From Bos javanicus (Eukaryota > Chordata > Mammalia > Artiodactyla > Bovidae): a stretch of DNA of 64,000 bases. Shown piece by piece: positions 33,101 through 42,609 of this stretch. The notes under the pieces are model-generated. The model worked only from the letters and a program-made list of their open reading frames with translations, was not told the origin of the DNA and did no database searches. The position numbers and the translations under genes are program-made. The stretch covers positions 122,084,001 to 122,148,000 of the forward strand of contig NC_083869.1 of NCBI RefSeq assembly GCF_032452875.1. Reading direction: 5' to 3'. Numbering within the stretch: the stretch's first letter is position 1; each line of letters starts with the position of its first letter.

Positions 33101-35101
33101 GTCTTCCTTCATCTGATTCCTGCAGCCAGTTCCAACAGCCAGGGTCCCAGGTTTAACGTCCCTTTTTCCACCTGTCTCTAGTTTGCACCCACTTCCTGCT
33201 GGTCTCACCTGGCTCCAGGATGATGCTGGGCCACCTTGATTAGCTCCTCCTCGCTGTTGAACACCAGGAGCTTCACCCCGTGGAGGGAAGCAAAGCAGAT
33301 GTGGGAGACAGGCTTGCAGGGGTTGACATAGACGATGCATGACGGAGCCACGCTCAGGTCCAGCACCTGCTCCAGCTCGCCCTGGCATGGGTGAGAGCCA
33401 GAGTGGGGAGCTGCCCTGATGCCCCTCTATTCTTTGGGGATGGGAACCCTGGGCATGAGCAAAAGGGACTGCCCTTGACTGAACCCCTATTGTGCAGTGT
33501 GCTGAACATGACTGTGCCCTTTTGGCTTCTAGAATCTTCCAAGTGATAAGGCTGTGTTAGGACAAGAACAGCAGCTGTGTCTTCAAGCTTGTGCTTCCCC
33601 TCATTCACTTAAGCAGTCTGCCTTAGTCACAGGGACCAGTGCGAGACTGATCCCCCGTGGGGCATTCATTTATTCTTTCCCAAACAATTGAGGACTACGA
33701 GTGTCCGCCCCTGTTGAGGGGCTGCAGTCTCCACTCCAGGACCCCTGGCAACTGGCCTTTTTTCCCCAGGAAGTGTTGGGCTTGTGAATGAGTCAGCTGG
33801 CCCAGGCTCACGTGGCTGGAGCAGTCGAAGCTGGTGCCCAGGGTGGCCAGGACACGCAGCATCCAGGGGCTGCTGTTGCACTTCATCGCGTAGAAGGGTG
33901 AGACCCGCGGCAGGGCCTGGCGGAAGACCTGGTGGCGGCTGGCCAGCACGTCCAGGTCGGCCACCATGAAAGCATCTCGGCAGTCCTGCCAGGACAGTGA
34001 AAGAGAAAGAGAAGGCTGGGTAGTGGGTTATCTCACCTGACCCTCAAAACAACACTATGCAGTAAGTGCTATTGCTGTTGTCATTTCAGATATGGGGAAA
34101 AAAAGGTTCAGAAAGAAGTCACTGGCTCAAAGTCACAGAGAAAGTAATGGCTAGGATAGAGTTTGATACCAGATCTTCTAACTCTTTTTTCCAGTAGTCG
34201 TGTATGGATGTAAGAGTTGGACCATAAAGAAGGCTGAGAGCCAAAGAACTGATACTTTTGTGGTGCTGGAGAATACTCTTGAGAGTCCCTTGAACTGCAA
34301 GGAGATTAAAGCAGTTAATCTAAAGGAAATCAACCCTGAATATGCACTGGAAGGACTGATGCTGAAGCCCTAATATTTTGGCTACTTGACGCGAAGAGCC
34401 AACTCACTGGAAAGGACCCTGATGCTGGCAAAGATTGAAAGCCAAAGAAGAAGGGGGTGGCAGAGAACGTGATGGTTGGACAGCATCGCCAGCTCAATGG
34501 ACACGAATCTGAGTGAACTCTGGGAGCCAGTGAAGGACAAGGAAGCCCGGTGTGCTACTGTCCATGGGTCACAAAGAATTGGACATGACTTAGCAACTGA
34601 ACAACCACAACTTCTAACTCTAAAAATAGAGGGACAAGAGGGAAACAATCTTTGTAGATCAAGAAAGGGGAAAGACAGCTCCAATCCTCAACCAGGCAGC
34701 TTGGCACTGGGTAAAACCCCCAAGCAGTGGCATGGGGAGGGAGCTAGAAGGGAACAGAATGACTCTATCACCCCCAGCAGAGCAGAGCTTTGAAATAAGA
34801 CCTAGGAAACTGACATAAAACCAGAAAACAGAAAGTCTTATTTCTTGCCCCCCAAAGCAGGGACTGAGACACCCTCATCCTTCCTTACTGCCCCCCTCCT
34901 CTCTCCCTCCTCCTTTACCGAATCCGAGAGCTCCTTGATCTTCTTCAGGACCACATCCCAGGCAGTTTCTCCAGGCTCCAGGGCAATGATGTCCTTTGGC
35001 CATGTGCTTCCAGGGCTTTCTTTACTCTCCTTTGAGTTCCCGATGGGAATGCTGACCCCCGACACTCCAACCAAACCCTCGGCCAGGTGCAGTTTCAACA
35101 T
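21152..35101 (-). CDS. Ornithine decarboxylase-like PLP enzyme, nine coding exons
   Basis: Spliced frame: 35101-34919, 33985-33812, 33381-33209, 31210-31079, 27694-27529, 26994-26865, 22528-22428, 21613-21396, 21185-21152; total 1311 nt, 436 aa. It belongs to the fold III (alanine racemase-like) PLP decarboxylases, with the barrel domain first and the beta domain last. Visible active-site residues, with ODC numbers in brackets: K96 (K69, Schiff base), D115 (D88), H223 (H197), S226 (S200), E294 (E274), R297 (R277), D331 (D332), C371 and D372 (C360, D361), Y401 (Y389). W181 replaces R154 and R261 replaces G235. The protein stops about 35 residues short of ODC1 and lacks its C-terminal degradation tail. 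AZIN2 and AZIN1 lack the catalytic Cys, so an active decarboxylase or recent paralogue is more likely than an antizyme inhibitor. The mouse Gm853 (leucine decarboxylase) type is my best family guess; the substrate cannot be read from sequence. The N-terminus and terminal exon are the least certain parts. Expected in the cytosol: no signal peptide or membrane segment. Confidence 0.88.
21396..21613 (-). CDS. ODC-like coding exon 8 (catalytic Cys)
   Basis: 218 nt, phase 0 in and 2 out (215 nt in ODC1). Acceptor CCTGCAG. It encodes FGPTCDAFDKLF (catalytic C371 and D372), LPELDVGDWLVFPFMGAYT with the phosphate-contact Tyr (Y401), and SSTFNG. The donor GTGTCT is weak beyond the GT. If it is not used, the frame runs on to a stop near 21314. 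Confidence 0.88.
22428..22528 (-). CDS. ODC-like coding exon 7
   Basis: 101 nt, phase 1 in and 0 out, four codons shorter than in ODC1. Acceptor CGCCCTCAG, donor GTAAGG. It encodes LLYYLNDGHYGTFRIF, matching the ODC YYVNDGVYGSF motif with substrate-contact Asp (D331). Confidence 0.9.
22794..23101 (+). mobile_element. CHR-type SINE in ODC-like intron
   Basis: Full-length, with target-site duplication 'aagaataatctaacta' at 22778-22793 and 23102-23117. Confidence 0.92.
23120..23290 (-). mobile_element. MIR SINE
   Basis: Reverse MIR pattern 'ttctaagttccctacatgta' and 'tttaatcctcctaac'. Confidence 0.6.
24191..24534 (+). mobile_element. L1 3' end inserted in BovB
   Basis: 'ggctgatccgtgttgatgtt' and 'aagcagttatccttcaattt' mark a bovine L1 3' end. 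Target-site duplication 'ctcaacattc' at 24181-24190 and 24535-24544. It carries a Bov-tA SINE. Confidence 0.88.
24238..24460 (-). mobile_element. Bov-tA SINE inside L1 inside BovB
   Basis: 'gtagctcaatcagtaaagaa' to 'cgggcacaactgagcgacta'. Confidence 0.85.
25705..25900 (+). mobile_element. MIR SINE
   Basis: 'ctctgcctgtaaaatgggaa' in forward orientation. Confidence 0.65.
25930..26053 (+). mobile_element. CHR-type SINE
   Basis: 'gacttccctggtggtccaaa' to A-run at about 26040. Confidence 0.82.
26140..26760. other. Unassigned intronic block
   Basis: Balanced-composition sequence in the ODC-like intron matching no repeat family I know. A 106-codon plus-strand frame (26184-26504) runs through it without recognisable domains. 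Old repeat, conserved non-coding DNA and chance are all possible. Confidence 0.35.
26865..26994 (-). CDS. ODC-like coding exon 6
   Basis: 130 nt, phase 0 in and 1 out. Acceptor CCTGCAG, donor GTGGGT. It encodes VAGVINAALAQDFEVIAEPG with the catalytic Glu and Arg (E294, R297), then AVNIIAKKAVLEPG. It is 33 nt shorter than ODC1 (163 nt). The missing codons fall in the DKYFPSDSG surface loop and the acidic loop after KKIVL, not in the core. Confidence 0.9.
27075..27220 (-). mobile_element. MIR SINE
   Basis: 'ttatctccattttactaggg' and 'taacttgtccaagggcacag' (reverse MIR). Confidence 0.65.
27529..27694 (-). CDS. ODC-like coding exon 5 (two ODC1 exons fused)
   Basis: 166 nt, acceptor GTTCAG, donor GTGATG. 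It encodes SFHVGSRCQTP through LLDIRGGFSGEEG to EFEE. ODC1 carries an intron after the sequence equivalent to VFEMG (82 + 84 nt exons, from memory); here the two parts are contiguous. The codon AGA at 27576-27574 places Arg where ODC has the first Gly of the PLP-phosphate GGG loop. The neighbouring H and S (FHVGS) are kept. Confidence 0.9.
28097..28322 (+). mobile_element. CHR-type SINE in ODC-like intron
   Basis: 'gggacttccctggtggtccg' to 'cccaacgaagccaaatta'. Confidence 0.88.
28700..31010 (+). mobile_element. BovB LINE fragment 4 (longest, 2.3 kb)
   Basis: Runs from the end of the endonuclease region ('tttgccaagagaacatactg') through reverse transcriptase to the tail 'gacatgacttggcgactgaa'. 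Multiple stops and frameshifts. The canonical FIFLGSKI peptide region is intact at about 30430. It ends about 70 bp from coding exon 4 of the ODC-like gene, antisense to it. Confidence 0.93.
31079..31210 (-). CDS. ODC-like coding exon 4
   Basis: 132 nt, one codon shorter than the ODC1 counterpart. Acceptor CTCCCAG, donor GTGAGT. It encodes LVLWWTQDSDS and then LSSKFGARLEVCEHLLESAR. The Trp codon at 31200-31198 occupies the ODC R154 position; CGG to TGG by CpG decay would explain it. Confidence 0.9.
31406..32791 (+). mobile_element. Solo endogenous retrovirus LTR
   Basis: Begins TGCCGGGAGCC and ends GGTCCCCGGCA (TG...CA with short inverted ends). It is flanked by the 6-bp duplication 'gataaa' at 31400-31405 and 32792-32797. 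It contains a TATA box ('ggtataaaaac', about 32370) and AATAAA at about 32393. No gag, pol or env sequence adjoins it, so it is a recombined solo LTR. It lies in the ODC-like intron, antisense to the gene. A BovB-like insert sits near its 5' end. Confidence 0.88.
31417..31522 (-). mobile_element. BovB-like segment within the LTR
   Basis: The stretch up to 'ctggaattctatcac' matches reverse BovB (compare 29575-29645 reversed: 'gcatcatctttta', 'agctcagctggaattc'). 'catattgcatattgagtgc' repeats in it. TGCCGGGAGCC flanks it on both sides (31406-31416 and 31523-31533). Confidence 0.7.
32800..32945 (-). mobile_element. MIR SINE
   Basis: 'taactttcctaagatcacac' and 'gatccctggcctccctgact' in reverse MIR order. 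Confidence 0.55.
33209..33381 (-). CDS. ODC-like coding exon 3 (antizyme-element region)
   Basis: 173 nt, phase 0 in and 2 out, the same length as in ODC1. Acceptor CATGCCAG, donor GTGAGA. It contains YVNPCKPVSHI and FNSEEELIKVAQHHP, aligning without gaps to ODC residues 93-150. This covers the antizyme-binding element (about 117-140). The core E-L-x-K is kept, but ODC K121 and R144 are Cys and Gln here. Confidence 0.92.
33812..33985 (-). CDS. ODC-like coding exon 2 (PLP lysine)
   Basis: 174 nt, phase 0 at both ends, the same length as the matching ODC1 exon as I remember it. Acceptor CTGGCAG, donor GTGAGC. It encodes the motif PRVSPFYAMKCNSS with the Schiff-base lysine (K96) and GTSFDCSS with the PLP-ring aspartate (D115). 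Confidence 0.92.
34035..34178 (-). mobile_element. MIR SINE shared with the pseudogene copy
   Basis: Reverse MIR just upstream of coding exon 2. The matching piece lies at 53045-53210 upstream of the exon 2 relic, so it predates the duplication. Confidence 0.65.
34180..34610 (+). mobile_element. BovB LINE fragment 5
   Basis: 3' end only: 'cagtagtcgtgtatggatgt' to 'ttggacatgacttagcaact'. It lies in intron 1 of the ODC-like gene and is absent from the duplicated copy. Confidence 0.9.
34919..35101 (-). CDS. ODC-like coding exon 1
   Basis: The ATG at 35101-35099 has A at -3. Sixty-one codons run to a GTAAAG donor at 34918. The last 25 residues (LEPGETAWDVVLKKIKELSD and on) align with the ODC1 N-terminus (LDEGFTAKDILDQKINE). 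The first 35 residues have no ODC1 counterpart. The frame stays open upstream to a second ATG at 35203, and a TTTTTAG acceptor-like site ends one base before the chosen ATG, so a 5' exon may join here. Start choice is tentative. Confidence 0.7.
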
Positions 35102-35369
35102 CCTAAAAAGGGCTGGCACTGAGATGGGACCTCTTCCCTCCTCCCAGCTCCCCACTGGCCCCAGAGCCAGAGTTCTCAGGCTGTAACTTCTCAGCCCTCC
35201 CATTCAGCTACCACAGCTCCATGGAGCCCTCGTGAATTTTCCCATCTGTAAAATGGGCCGCTGGTCAGGCCCAGTCTGCTTCAGAGACCTAGTAAGGGAC
35301 CAAGCAAGACCCACAGGCTGTACACAAGGGATAGAGGCTTGGCATCCTCCTCCAGGCTCCTCCACACAG

Positions 35370-35595
35370 ATGTTCCCATTCACAGATGGGAAAACTGAGG
35401 CTGAGGCCAGGAAGGATAAGTGCAGAGTTTCAGGATCTTCAGATTGTAGGGTTCAGAGCCAGGGCCCAGGAGATGATCCAGGTTCAGGGTCCCCATTCTA
35501 CACACAGGAATGAGAGGCCCAGAGAGAGGAAGGGACTTGATCGAGGTCACCAAATGGTCAGTGGCAGAGCTGGGACTGGCACCTGGGGTCTCTAG
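35370..35595 (-). mobile_element. MIR-like SINE(s)
   Basis: 'cagatgggaaaactgaggct' and 'gatcgaggtcaccaaatggt'. Confidence 0.55.
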
Positions 35596-35939
35596 ACCAG
35601 AAATGGACCTGCTGCCAGCCAGGAATCCCTGAGACCAAAGCGAGGATGGCCTGCAGCCAGGGGCCTTCTGTTCTGGCAGCTGGGACTTGACCTGTACCCC
35701 CCATGCCACACGCAGACTCACCTGCTGCCTATGGTGACCTGCTTTCTCAGGCTCAAACTAGGTAGCTGGGATCTGTGGTGTCTGGCTTGGGGTAAATGCC
35801 ATGGGAAGAGCAGAACTCAGCCCAGATCTCAGGGACCAGGGCAAATACCACCCCAGGCTGTCCCTCCAGACCTCAGCCGGCCAGCCCTGCCTACTCAGCC
35901 CAGACCTCCCAGGCTCTGAGAACTAACCCTCTTTTGTCA

Positions 35940-36127
35940 CCCACACAACAGGATCACATGGACTGTTTGCGACCCCATGGATTATACAGTCCATGGGATT
36001 CTCTAGGCCAGAATACTCGCGTGGGTAGTATCTCCCTTCTCCCACAGATCTTCCCAACCCAGGAATCGAACCGGGGTCTCCTGCATTGCAGGAGGATTCT
36101 TTACCAACTGAGCTATCAGGGAAGCCC
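35940..36127 (+). mobile_element. Bov-tA SINE
   Basis: 'tttgcgaccccatggattat' to 'gagctatcagggaagccc'. Confidence 0.88.
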
Positions 36128-36429
36128 ACGGTGAAGTTAGACTCCAGTTATAAGGGAATGTCAGTGACAATCAGAGTCAAGGGACCCTGGGAACCCTGCA
36201 TCCACCCTTCCCACTTCACAGATGGAAACACCGAGGGGCCCAGAGGTCTCCAGAGGACTCAGCAAACCTGGAGGAGGTCTGGGAGCAGAATCAGGACCTG
36301 ACTCTAACCACAGGCAGGTTCCACTGCCTTGGAGCGAGAGCTAGTCTCTCCTGGTGCTGTGTCTCTGCCCTCCACGGCAGATTTAAATACCTTGCTAGAA
36401 GTTTCTCCAAACGAAAAAGTGAGGCTGTT

Positions 36430-36700
36430 CGTCACTCAGGTCCAGTCACCCTCTCCCTCCCTGGCCCCACCCCGCCTCCATGTGGGCTGCTGAGATCTCT
36501 GTGACCTGCAGGCCCTCCCACGCTAAAGCCGTCACCCTGGAGCTGCCTTGCCTTTAGGATGTCAGCTGTCACTTGCTGCTGCACTTAATCTCACCTCTGT
36601 GTTCTGACCAGAGCCTCCTGTGCCTGTTCCAGGAAGGAAGTACAGCCAACAGCCTGCTTCTGGCCTGATTCTTCTCTTCTGCCGGCCTTGCTTGACCTTC
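36430..36700. repeat. Duplicated 5' flanking block, copy A
   Basis: Non-coding DNA about 1.3 kb upstream of the ODC-like start. It aligns with 53850-54120 (shared strings such as TCTCTGTGACCTGC, GCTAAAGCC, CTCTGACCAGAGCCT, TTCCAGGAAGG). It marks the upstream reach of the gene duplication. It could hold promoter or first-exon sequence, which is inference only. Confidence 0.75.
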
Positions 36701-36890
36701 TGCTCACTTGAGGCCTCCAACCTTATTCCCTCCCACCAGGGGTCAGTGCCCCCCGAACCCCTACCATCTTCAGGCTCTGGGGGCTTAAACATTTAGGAAG
36801 GGGCAACAGGTAGAGCCTGGAATGGAGGGAGGGACTCTCTGTAGCAAATCTCGTTAATTCCATCTGTGATTCCAAACAAGATAATAAAGT

Positions 36891-37144
36891 CCAGGACTTC
36901 CCTGGTGGTCCAGCGGTTAAGAATGCACCGGCCAGTTTAGGGGACACAGGTTTCATCTCTGGTCCAGGAAGATTCCACACGCCTCAGAGCAACCAAACCC
37001 ATGTGCCGCAACTAGCGAAGGCTGCACGCCCTCGGGACTAGTGAGTAGCCCCTGCTCACTGCAGCTAGAGAAAGCCCAGGTGCAGCAACAAAGACCCAGC
37101 ACAGCCAAAAATCAATCAATTAATTTAAAAAATTAAAAAGAAAA
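36891..37144 (+). mobile_element. CHR-type SINE with duplication
   Basis: Flanked by 'agataataaagt' at 36879-36890 and 37145-37156. Confidence 0.9.
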
Positions 37145-37156
37145 AGATAATAAAGT

Positions 37157-38830
37157 TCAAGCTTTTATAGAGATCCCCACCTACCCTCACCCCAGACTAA
37201 TTCAGGTAGCACTGACTTCCAACTCTCCTTCATGGACCCTGTAAATATCTCACATCTGGGGGCCTCAAGATGAGGATAACATCCACATGGGCCAAGAGGG
37301 TGCTCGTGAGGATTAAATGCGATGAAATGGGGTAACACCTACAAAGAGTTTAGCCAAGTGCCAGCGTATAGCAGTGATCATGATTATAACTCCAAGAACA
37401 GCCAATGTTACTCAGCCCTAGGTAAGTGTCAGGCATTATGCTAAGTACTTTATGTGGTAAGTCATGGAGCTCATGAGGCAAGTTCCACCCAGAGCCAAAT
37501 ATACAGTCTATGTCGGATGGGCAGACCCCAGCGGGTGTCAACCTCAGCACCAGGACAGGCTCAGTACCTGGATTAATGGTGGATAAGAAGCTCCTGATGA
37601 GTGGCCTGCCCAATGCAGAGGGCGTTGCCAGTCTGGGGTGGGGACAGCTGCCCCCTTGCCCTGCGCTGAGACCTGTGGGACCACATGCTTGACCCCTGGC
37701 TCCAGGCAAATCCCTATGGGCCCAGCTCAGATCCCCATGAAGCAGGGAAGCGCAATTGAAAACCCTTGTCCTCGCCAAGCCAAGGTAACTCTCCAACCCT
37801 GGTCTGCCCACAATGACAGGTACATAGGTGAAGCTCAGACTCCTACTAATGTGTGACCATCAGAGACGTGCCAGAACAAGGAGGCTCCGCAACCTCTTCT
37901 TCCATCCTATAGGTGGGAAAGCTAAGAGACATGAAGGTCTTTTCAGGCCACCAGCCCATGCTGCTGGTCTTCAGGCCACCAGCCCACGCTGTAGATCCTG
38001 GGGGGGGTCCTCCTACTCACCCCCTCCTCTGCCCCCTGCCACGTGGTTCCCTCCTCTCCTTGTCTCTCTACCTCGTGCAGGCAGCCAGGGCTCACTCCAT
38101 CACTCCATCCTCCCACCTGCCTCCACCAACTTGGGCAGCCCCTCCTCCTTCAGCCTGGACTCACCCTGTGTGGTCACTGGGCCTCTCTTGATGGCTGCTT
38201 AGTGCATGCCTGGGTAGGGGAGGCACTAAAGACCTCAGGGATACAGAATCTGGGCCTTCCGGGGGTCCTACCCCTGGGGCAGCTTGAGGAGGGAGGTGCT
38301 GTGTCCCTTGAATTGAAGGGGACACAATTTCGCTTGGGAGGGAGATCAGTTAGGGTCTCACCAGGAAAATCAAACCACTTCAGCTCTTCACAACAGAGAC
38401 AGTTTAATGTAGAGGACTGTATCCACAAGTTATGGAGCAGCCGAGGGCCAAACAGGAAACAGTGAAGCACCCTGGATCCCGGCAGGAAGTCGTTCCCATG
38501 CCCCAACTGGAGGGGCAAAGGGAAAAGTGATGTTTCCCAAACTGCAGTCTGAGGTCCCTCGGTGGAAGCTGGAGCTGTGGAGCCACAGCCCCTGCCTAGG
38601 AAACTAGCTGGGACAGAGAGGTGGGGGACACACGGCCTGGTTTCTCCGGCGACCTCCTAGCCTCCTGCCAGCGGCCCCAGTGGCTGACCCCTGCCGGAAG
38701 CCAGCCCGCTCTGGAAGATGGGACAGAGTCAGGGAGGGACAGGTGGGGAGTGGGGTAGGCCGAGCCTGGATGAACACAGGTGGTCAGAGTCTTCTAGAGG
38801 TAGAGACATTTAAAACAATCTAAAAGTCAA
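37157..38830. other. Intergenic, no gene seen
   Basis: MIR pieces at about 37265-37500 ('gtgaggattaaatgcgatga'). The rest is unassigned and GC-moderate. Overlapping open frames on both strands show no recognisable domain. Confidence 0.5.
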
Positions 38831-39105
38831 TCAATCATAGAACTGATAAATAAATTCATATATATTCCATGAAACACTGCACAGTATGGAAAAGAACAAA
38901 CATGTTAATTGTAAAAATATGAGTGACCCTCACAGACATAATGCAGAGAAAAGAAAAGGCAAGCCCAAAATAACAATATATACATACTTTATGGTTTTAT
39001 TTATATGAAGTTCAAAAACATGCAAAATTAATCTATGCTGACAGCAGTCAGATAAGTCATTACCTCTGGGTAGGGAGCTATGGGCAGGGAGAGGGTATGA
39101 GAGAG
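38830..39105 (+). mobile_element. Old L1 3' fragment
   Basis: 'tatatattccatgaaacact', 'gttttatttatatgaagttc', 'cattacctctgggtagggag'. Confidence 0.55.
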
Positions 39106-39164
39106 CCTCTGTCCCCCTAGAAATGTCTTATATCTTATAGCAGTGGTGATACAGAATATACATA

Positions 39165-39965
39165 TAGATCTTCCTTAACTAACAATGGGGTTATGTCCCA
39201 ATAAACCCATCACAAGTTGAAAATGCGTCTAATACACTAACCTACTGAACAACAGAGTTTAGCCCAGCCTACCTTAAAATCAGCTCCCCTGATAGCTCAG
39301 TTGGTAAAGAATTTGCCTGCAATGCAGGAGACCCTGGTTGGATTCCTGGGTCGGGAAGATTCCTGGAGAAGGGATAGGCTACCCACTCTAGTATTCTTGA
39401 GCTTCCCCTGTGGTTCAGCTGGTAAAGAATCTGCCTGCAGTGCGGGAAACCTGGGATCAATCCCTGGGTTGGGAAGATCCCCTGGAGAAGGGAAAGACTA
39501 CACACTCCAGCAGGGACTGTATAGTCCTTGGGGTCACAAATAGTCGGACACGACTGAGCGACTTTCATTTTCACTTTTTCACCTTAAAATACGCTCAGAA
39601 CACTGACATTAGCTCACAGTTGGGCAAAATCATATAGCGCAGCCTACTTTATAATGAAGTGTTGAATACCTCATGGAACGTATTGAGTATTGTACTGCAG
39701 GTGAAAAGCAGAATGGTTGTGTGGGTACAGAATGGCTGTAAATATATCAGTTGTTTATCCTTGTGACTGATGGCTGAGCAGGAGCTGCAGTGGCCTCCAT
39801 GCTCAGCATCACAAGACAGTGTGGTACTGAATATACTAGTCCAGGCAAAGATCAAAACTCAAAATCCAAAGTATGGTTTCTATTGAATGTGTATCACTTC
39901 CACACACCATAAAGTCAGAAGCTTTTAAGTCAAACCACCTCAAGCTGCGGATCATCTGCACATAT
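39165..39965. mobile_element. Old DNA transposon (Tigger/MER-like)
   Basis: 'ggggttatgtcccaataaac' and 'ttgggcaaaatcatatagcg' belong to a common mammalian DNA transposon. The ends look complementary ('acaagttgaaaatgcg' and 'cataaagtcagaagc' regions). Interrupted by SINEs. Confidence 0.6.
39281..39580 (-). mobile_element. Two Bov-tA SINE units, nested insertion
   Basis: Flanked by 'accttaaaat' at 39271-39280 and 39581-39590. Two reverse units in tandem ('gatagctcagttggtaaaga', 'gtggttcagctggtaaagaa'). Confidence 0.9.
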
Positions 39966-40051
39966 ATTCATCTTTATATATATATGCATACATGTGTACA
40001 TGTATATTCATGCACATATTCGGTGTATTTCTGTATACGTATATATATTCA

Positions 40052-40262
40052 TTCAGTTGTTGTTTAGTCGCTGTCACGTCTGACTCTTTTGTGACCCCAT
40101 GGACTGTAGCCCCACCGGGCTCCACTGTCCATGGCATTTCCCAGGCAAGAATACTGGAGTGGGTTGCCATTTCCTTCTTCAGGGAATCTTCTGGACCCAG
40201 GGATCGAACTCGCTTCTCCTGCATTGGCAGGCAGATTCTTTACCACTGAGCCACTCGGGAAA
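40052..40262 (+). mobile_element. Bov-tA SINE
   Basis: 'cagttgttgtttagtcgctg' to 'gagccactcgggaaa'. Confidence 0.88.
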
Positions 40263-40264
40263 AC

Positions 40265-40755
40265 TTCATTCAGTTGTACACTTAAGATTAAAATTTTCAT
40301 AGCTGTATCAGTCCCCTGGTATCTTATATAAAAGCTGAAGAATTGACTTGGAAAGCATGCACCCTAAGAATTGTAATCAGGATATATCAGAGAGTTAGAT
40401 GTCTCAAAGTGCCCCAACCCCACAGAGTATATCAAGCCTCCCTTGTCAGTGCAGTTAACCCATTTCCCTGGCACTGATCAGGCTGTTTCTGACTCTCTAA
40501 AGATCCCTGTTATAACCTCACAGGAGGCTTGTAAGTGACAGCAATCTCTTCATGCACCCTCGCCATTGCTTCAGATTTTTTAACAGCACATCCCAAGGGC
40601 ACCCCAGTAATATCAAACCCTTAAGCGGTACAGTGCCAGGCCAAAATAATCTAAAGTTTTCACCCAATTTACAGTCACAAAAACCAGTAGAATCTGTGAG
40701 GGAATTAGACCAAGAAGGGAGAAACATAATTTTAGATCAGACCAGTTTATCTATG
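40265..40755. other. Unassigned intergenic stretch
   Basis: Looks like one side of an old dispersed element continuing at 40980-41280. I cannot name it. No coding signal. Confidence 0.35.
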
Positions 40756-40978
40756 GGCTTCCCTGCTGGCTCAGATGGTAAAGAATCTGCCTGCAATGCA
40801 GGAGACCTGGGTTCAATCCCTGGGTTGGGAAGATCCCCTAGAGAAGGGAATGGCAACCCGCTCCAGTATCCTTGCATGGAGAATTCCATGGACAGAGGAG
40901 CCTGGCAGGCTACAGTCCATGGAGTCACAAGGAGTCAGACACGACTGAGCGACTAACACACACACACACACACACACT
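40756..40978 (-). mobile_element. Bov-tA SINE with (CA)n tail
   Basis: 'ggcttccctgctggctcaga' to 'actgagcgactaacacacac'. Flanked by 'tttatctat' repeats. Confidence 0.9.
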
Positions 40979-41283
40979 TTATCTATATGGGTTTACTTTA
41001 CCCACAATAACCATCAAGATGCTTGCTCTACCTCTGGGAGTGGTTCTAAATGTTTGCTCTGTTGATTAGATGAACCTGAACTCTGCGGTGGCCTGGGGTA
41101 AATGAGGCTGAATGCCACAAATTCATACAGAGGAAGGAATCCAGAGATTTAGGGAGAGCACACAAGCTGCTGAGCCAGAACTTAACTATGTTTCTTATAG
41201 AGGTTCAGAAGACCACACCTTCTCCAAGGACTGAGAAATGCATTGAGAATCACTTCAGCAAAGGGAATACTAGCATCTTTGAA

Positions 41284-41551
41284 GGAGAAGGCAATGGCAC
41301 CCCACTCCAGTACTCCTGCCTGGAAAATCCCATGGACGGAGGAGCCTGGTAGGCTGCAGTCCATGGGGTCGCTGAGGGTCGGACACGACTGAGCAACTTC
41401 ACTTTCAGTTTTCACTTTCATGCACTGGAGAAGGAAATGGCAACCCACTCCAGTGTTCTTGCCTGGAGAATCCCAGGGACAGGGGAGCCTAGTGGCTGCC
41501 GTCTATGGGGTCACACAGAGTCGGACACGACTGAAGTGACTTAGCAGCAGC
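41284..41551 (-). mobile_element. Bov-tA2 SINE (dimer)
   Basis: Flanked by 'agcatctttgaa' at 41272-41283 and 41552-41563. Confidence 0.92.
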
Positions 41552-41974
41552 AGCATCTTTGAAAACCACTCTCTAAGCCAGAGAAAAAGGAAGGAAATTC
41601 CACAGTGGAAGTGGACTTTCGGATTTCAAAGCGAAAGATGAGATGGGGCGGGAGGGGGGACCTGGAAGATGGTACAGGTCAAGTAGCAACACTTGGCCTT
41701 GGAGGCAACACGGTTACCGTCATGGACAGCAGGGCTCTAGTGGGGTCAGAATTGTTAGGTCTGCAGGAATCCTTGCTACAGCCAGCTGATCATGGGTTCT
41801 GCAGGACAAAAATAGGTGTTCAGACTACTGAGATCCCCTTTGATATGTTTAATTCAAAAAGAAACTCTAGGTATTCCCAATAATTTCAAAGATAATAGAT
41901 GAAAGAGTCATGATAAAGGAAGGAATGATTAATTTAAGTAAAATCATGATAAAATATCTTGGGAATATATTCAC

Positions 41975-42605
41975 TTCACGGCAAATAAATGGAGAAAGTG
42001 GAAACAGTGGCTGACTTTATTTTTTTGGGCTCCAAAATCACTGCAGATGGTGATTGCGACAATGAAATTAAAAGATGCTTACTCGTTGGCAGAGAAGTTA
42101 TGACCAACCTAGACAGCATATTAAAAAGCAGAGACATTACTTTGCCAACAAAGGTCAGTCTAGTCAAGGCTATGGTTTTTCCAGTAACCATGTATGGATA
42201 TAAATAAAGCTGAGTGCCGAAGAATTGATGCTTTTGAACTGTGGTGTTGGAGAAGACTCTTGAGAGTCCCTTGGACTGCAAGGAGATCAAACCAGTCCAT
42301 CCTAAAGGAGATCAGTCCTGGGTGTTCATTGGAAGGACTGATGTTGAAGCTGAAACTCCAATACTTTGGCCACCTGATGCACAGAGCTGACTCATTTGAA
42401 AAGACCCTGATGCTGGGAAAGATTGAAGGCAGGAGGAGAAGGGGTTGACAGAGGATGAGATGGTTGGATGGCATCACCGACTCAATGGACATGTGTTTGA
42501 GTAAACTCCGGGAGTTGGTGATGGACAGAGAGGCCTGGAGTGCTGTAGTCCATGGGGTCGCAAAGAGCTGGACACAACTGAGCGACTGGACTGAACTGAA
42601 CTGAT
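41975..42605 (+). mobile_element. BovB LINE fragment 6
   Basis: 'ggcaaataaatggagaaagt' to 'ctgagcgactggactgaact'. Broken frames: a stop follows MYGYK where BovB reads MYGCESW. Confidence 0.92.
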
Positions 42606-42609
42606 CTTG

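Noticed and set aside
21152..35101. Interpretation of the gene as AZIN2 or AZIN1
   Set aside because: It keeps the GPTCD catalytic Cys and most PLP contacts, which the antizyme inhibitors lack, and its loops and C-terminus differ.
37350..37811. 153-aa minus-strand frame near the duplicated flank
   Set aside because: Overlaps MIR sequence and shows no domain; no matching frame in the duplicated copy.
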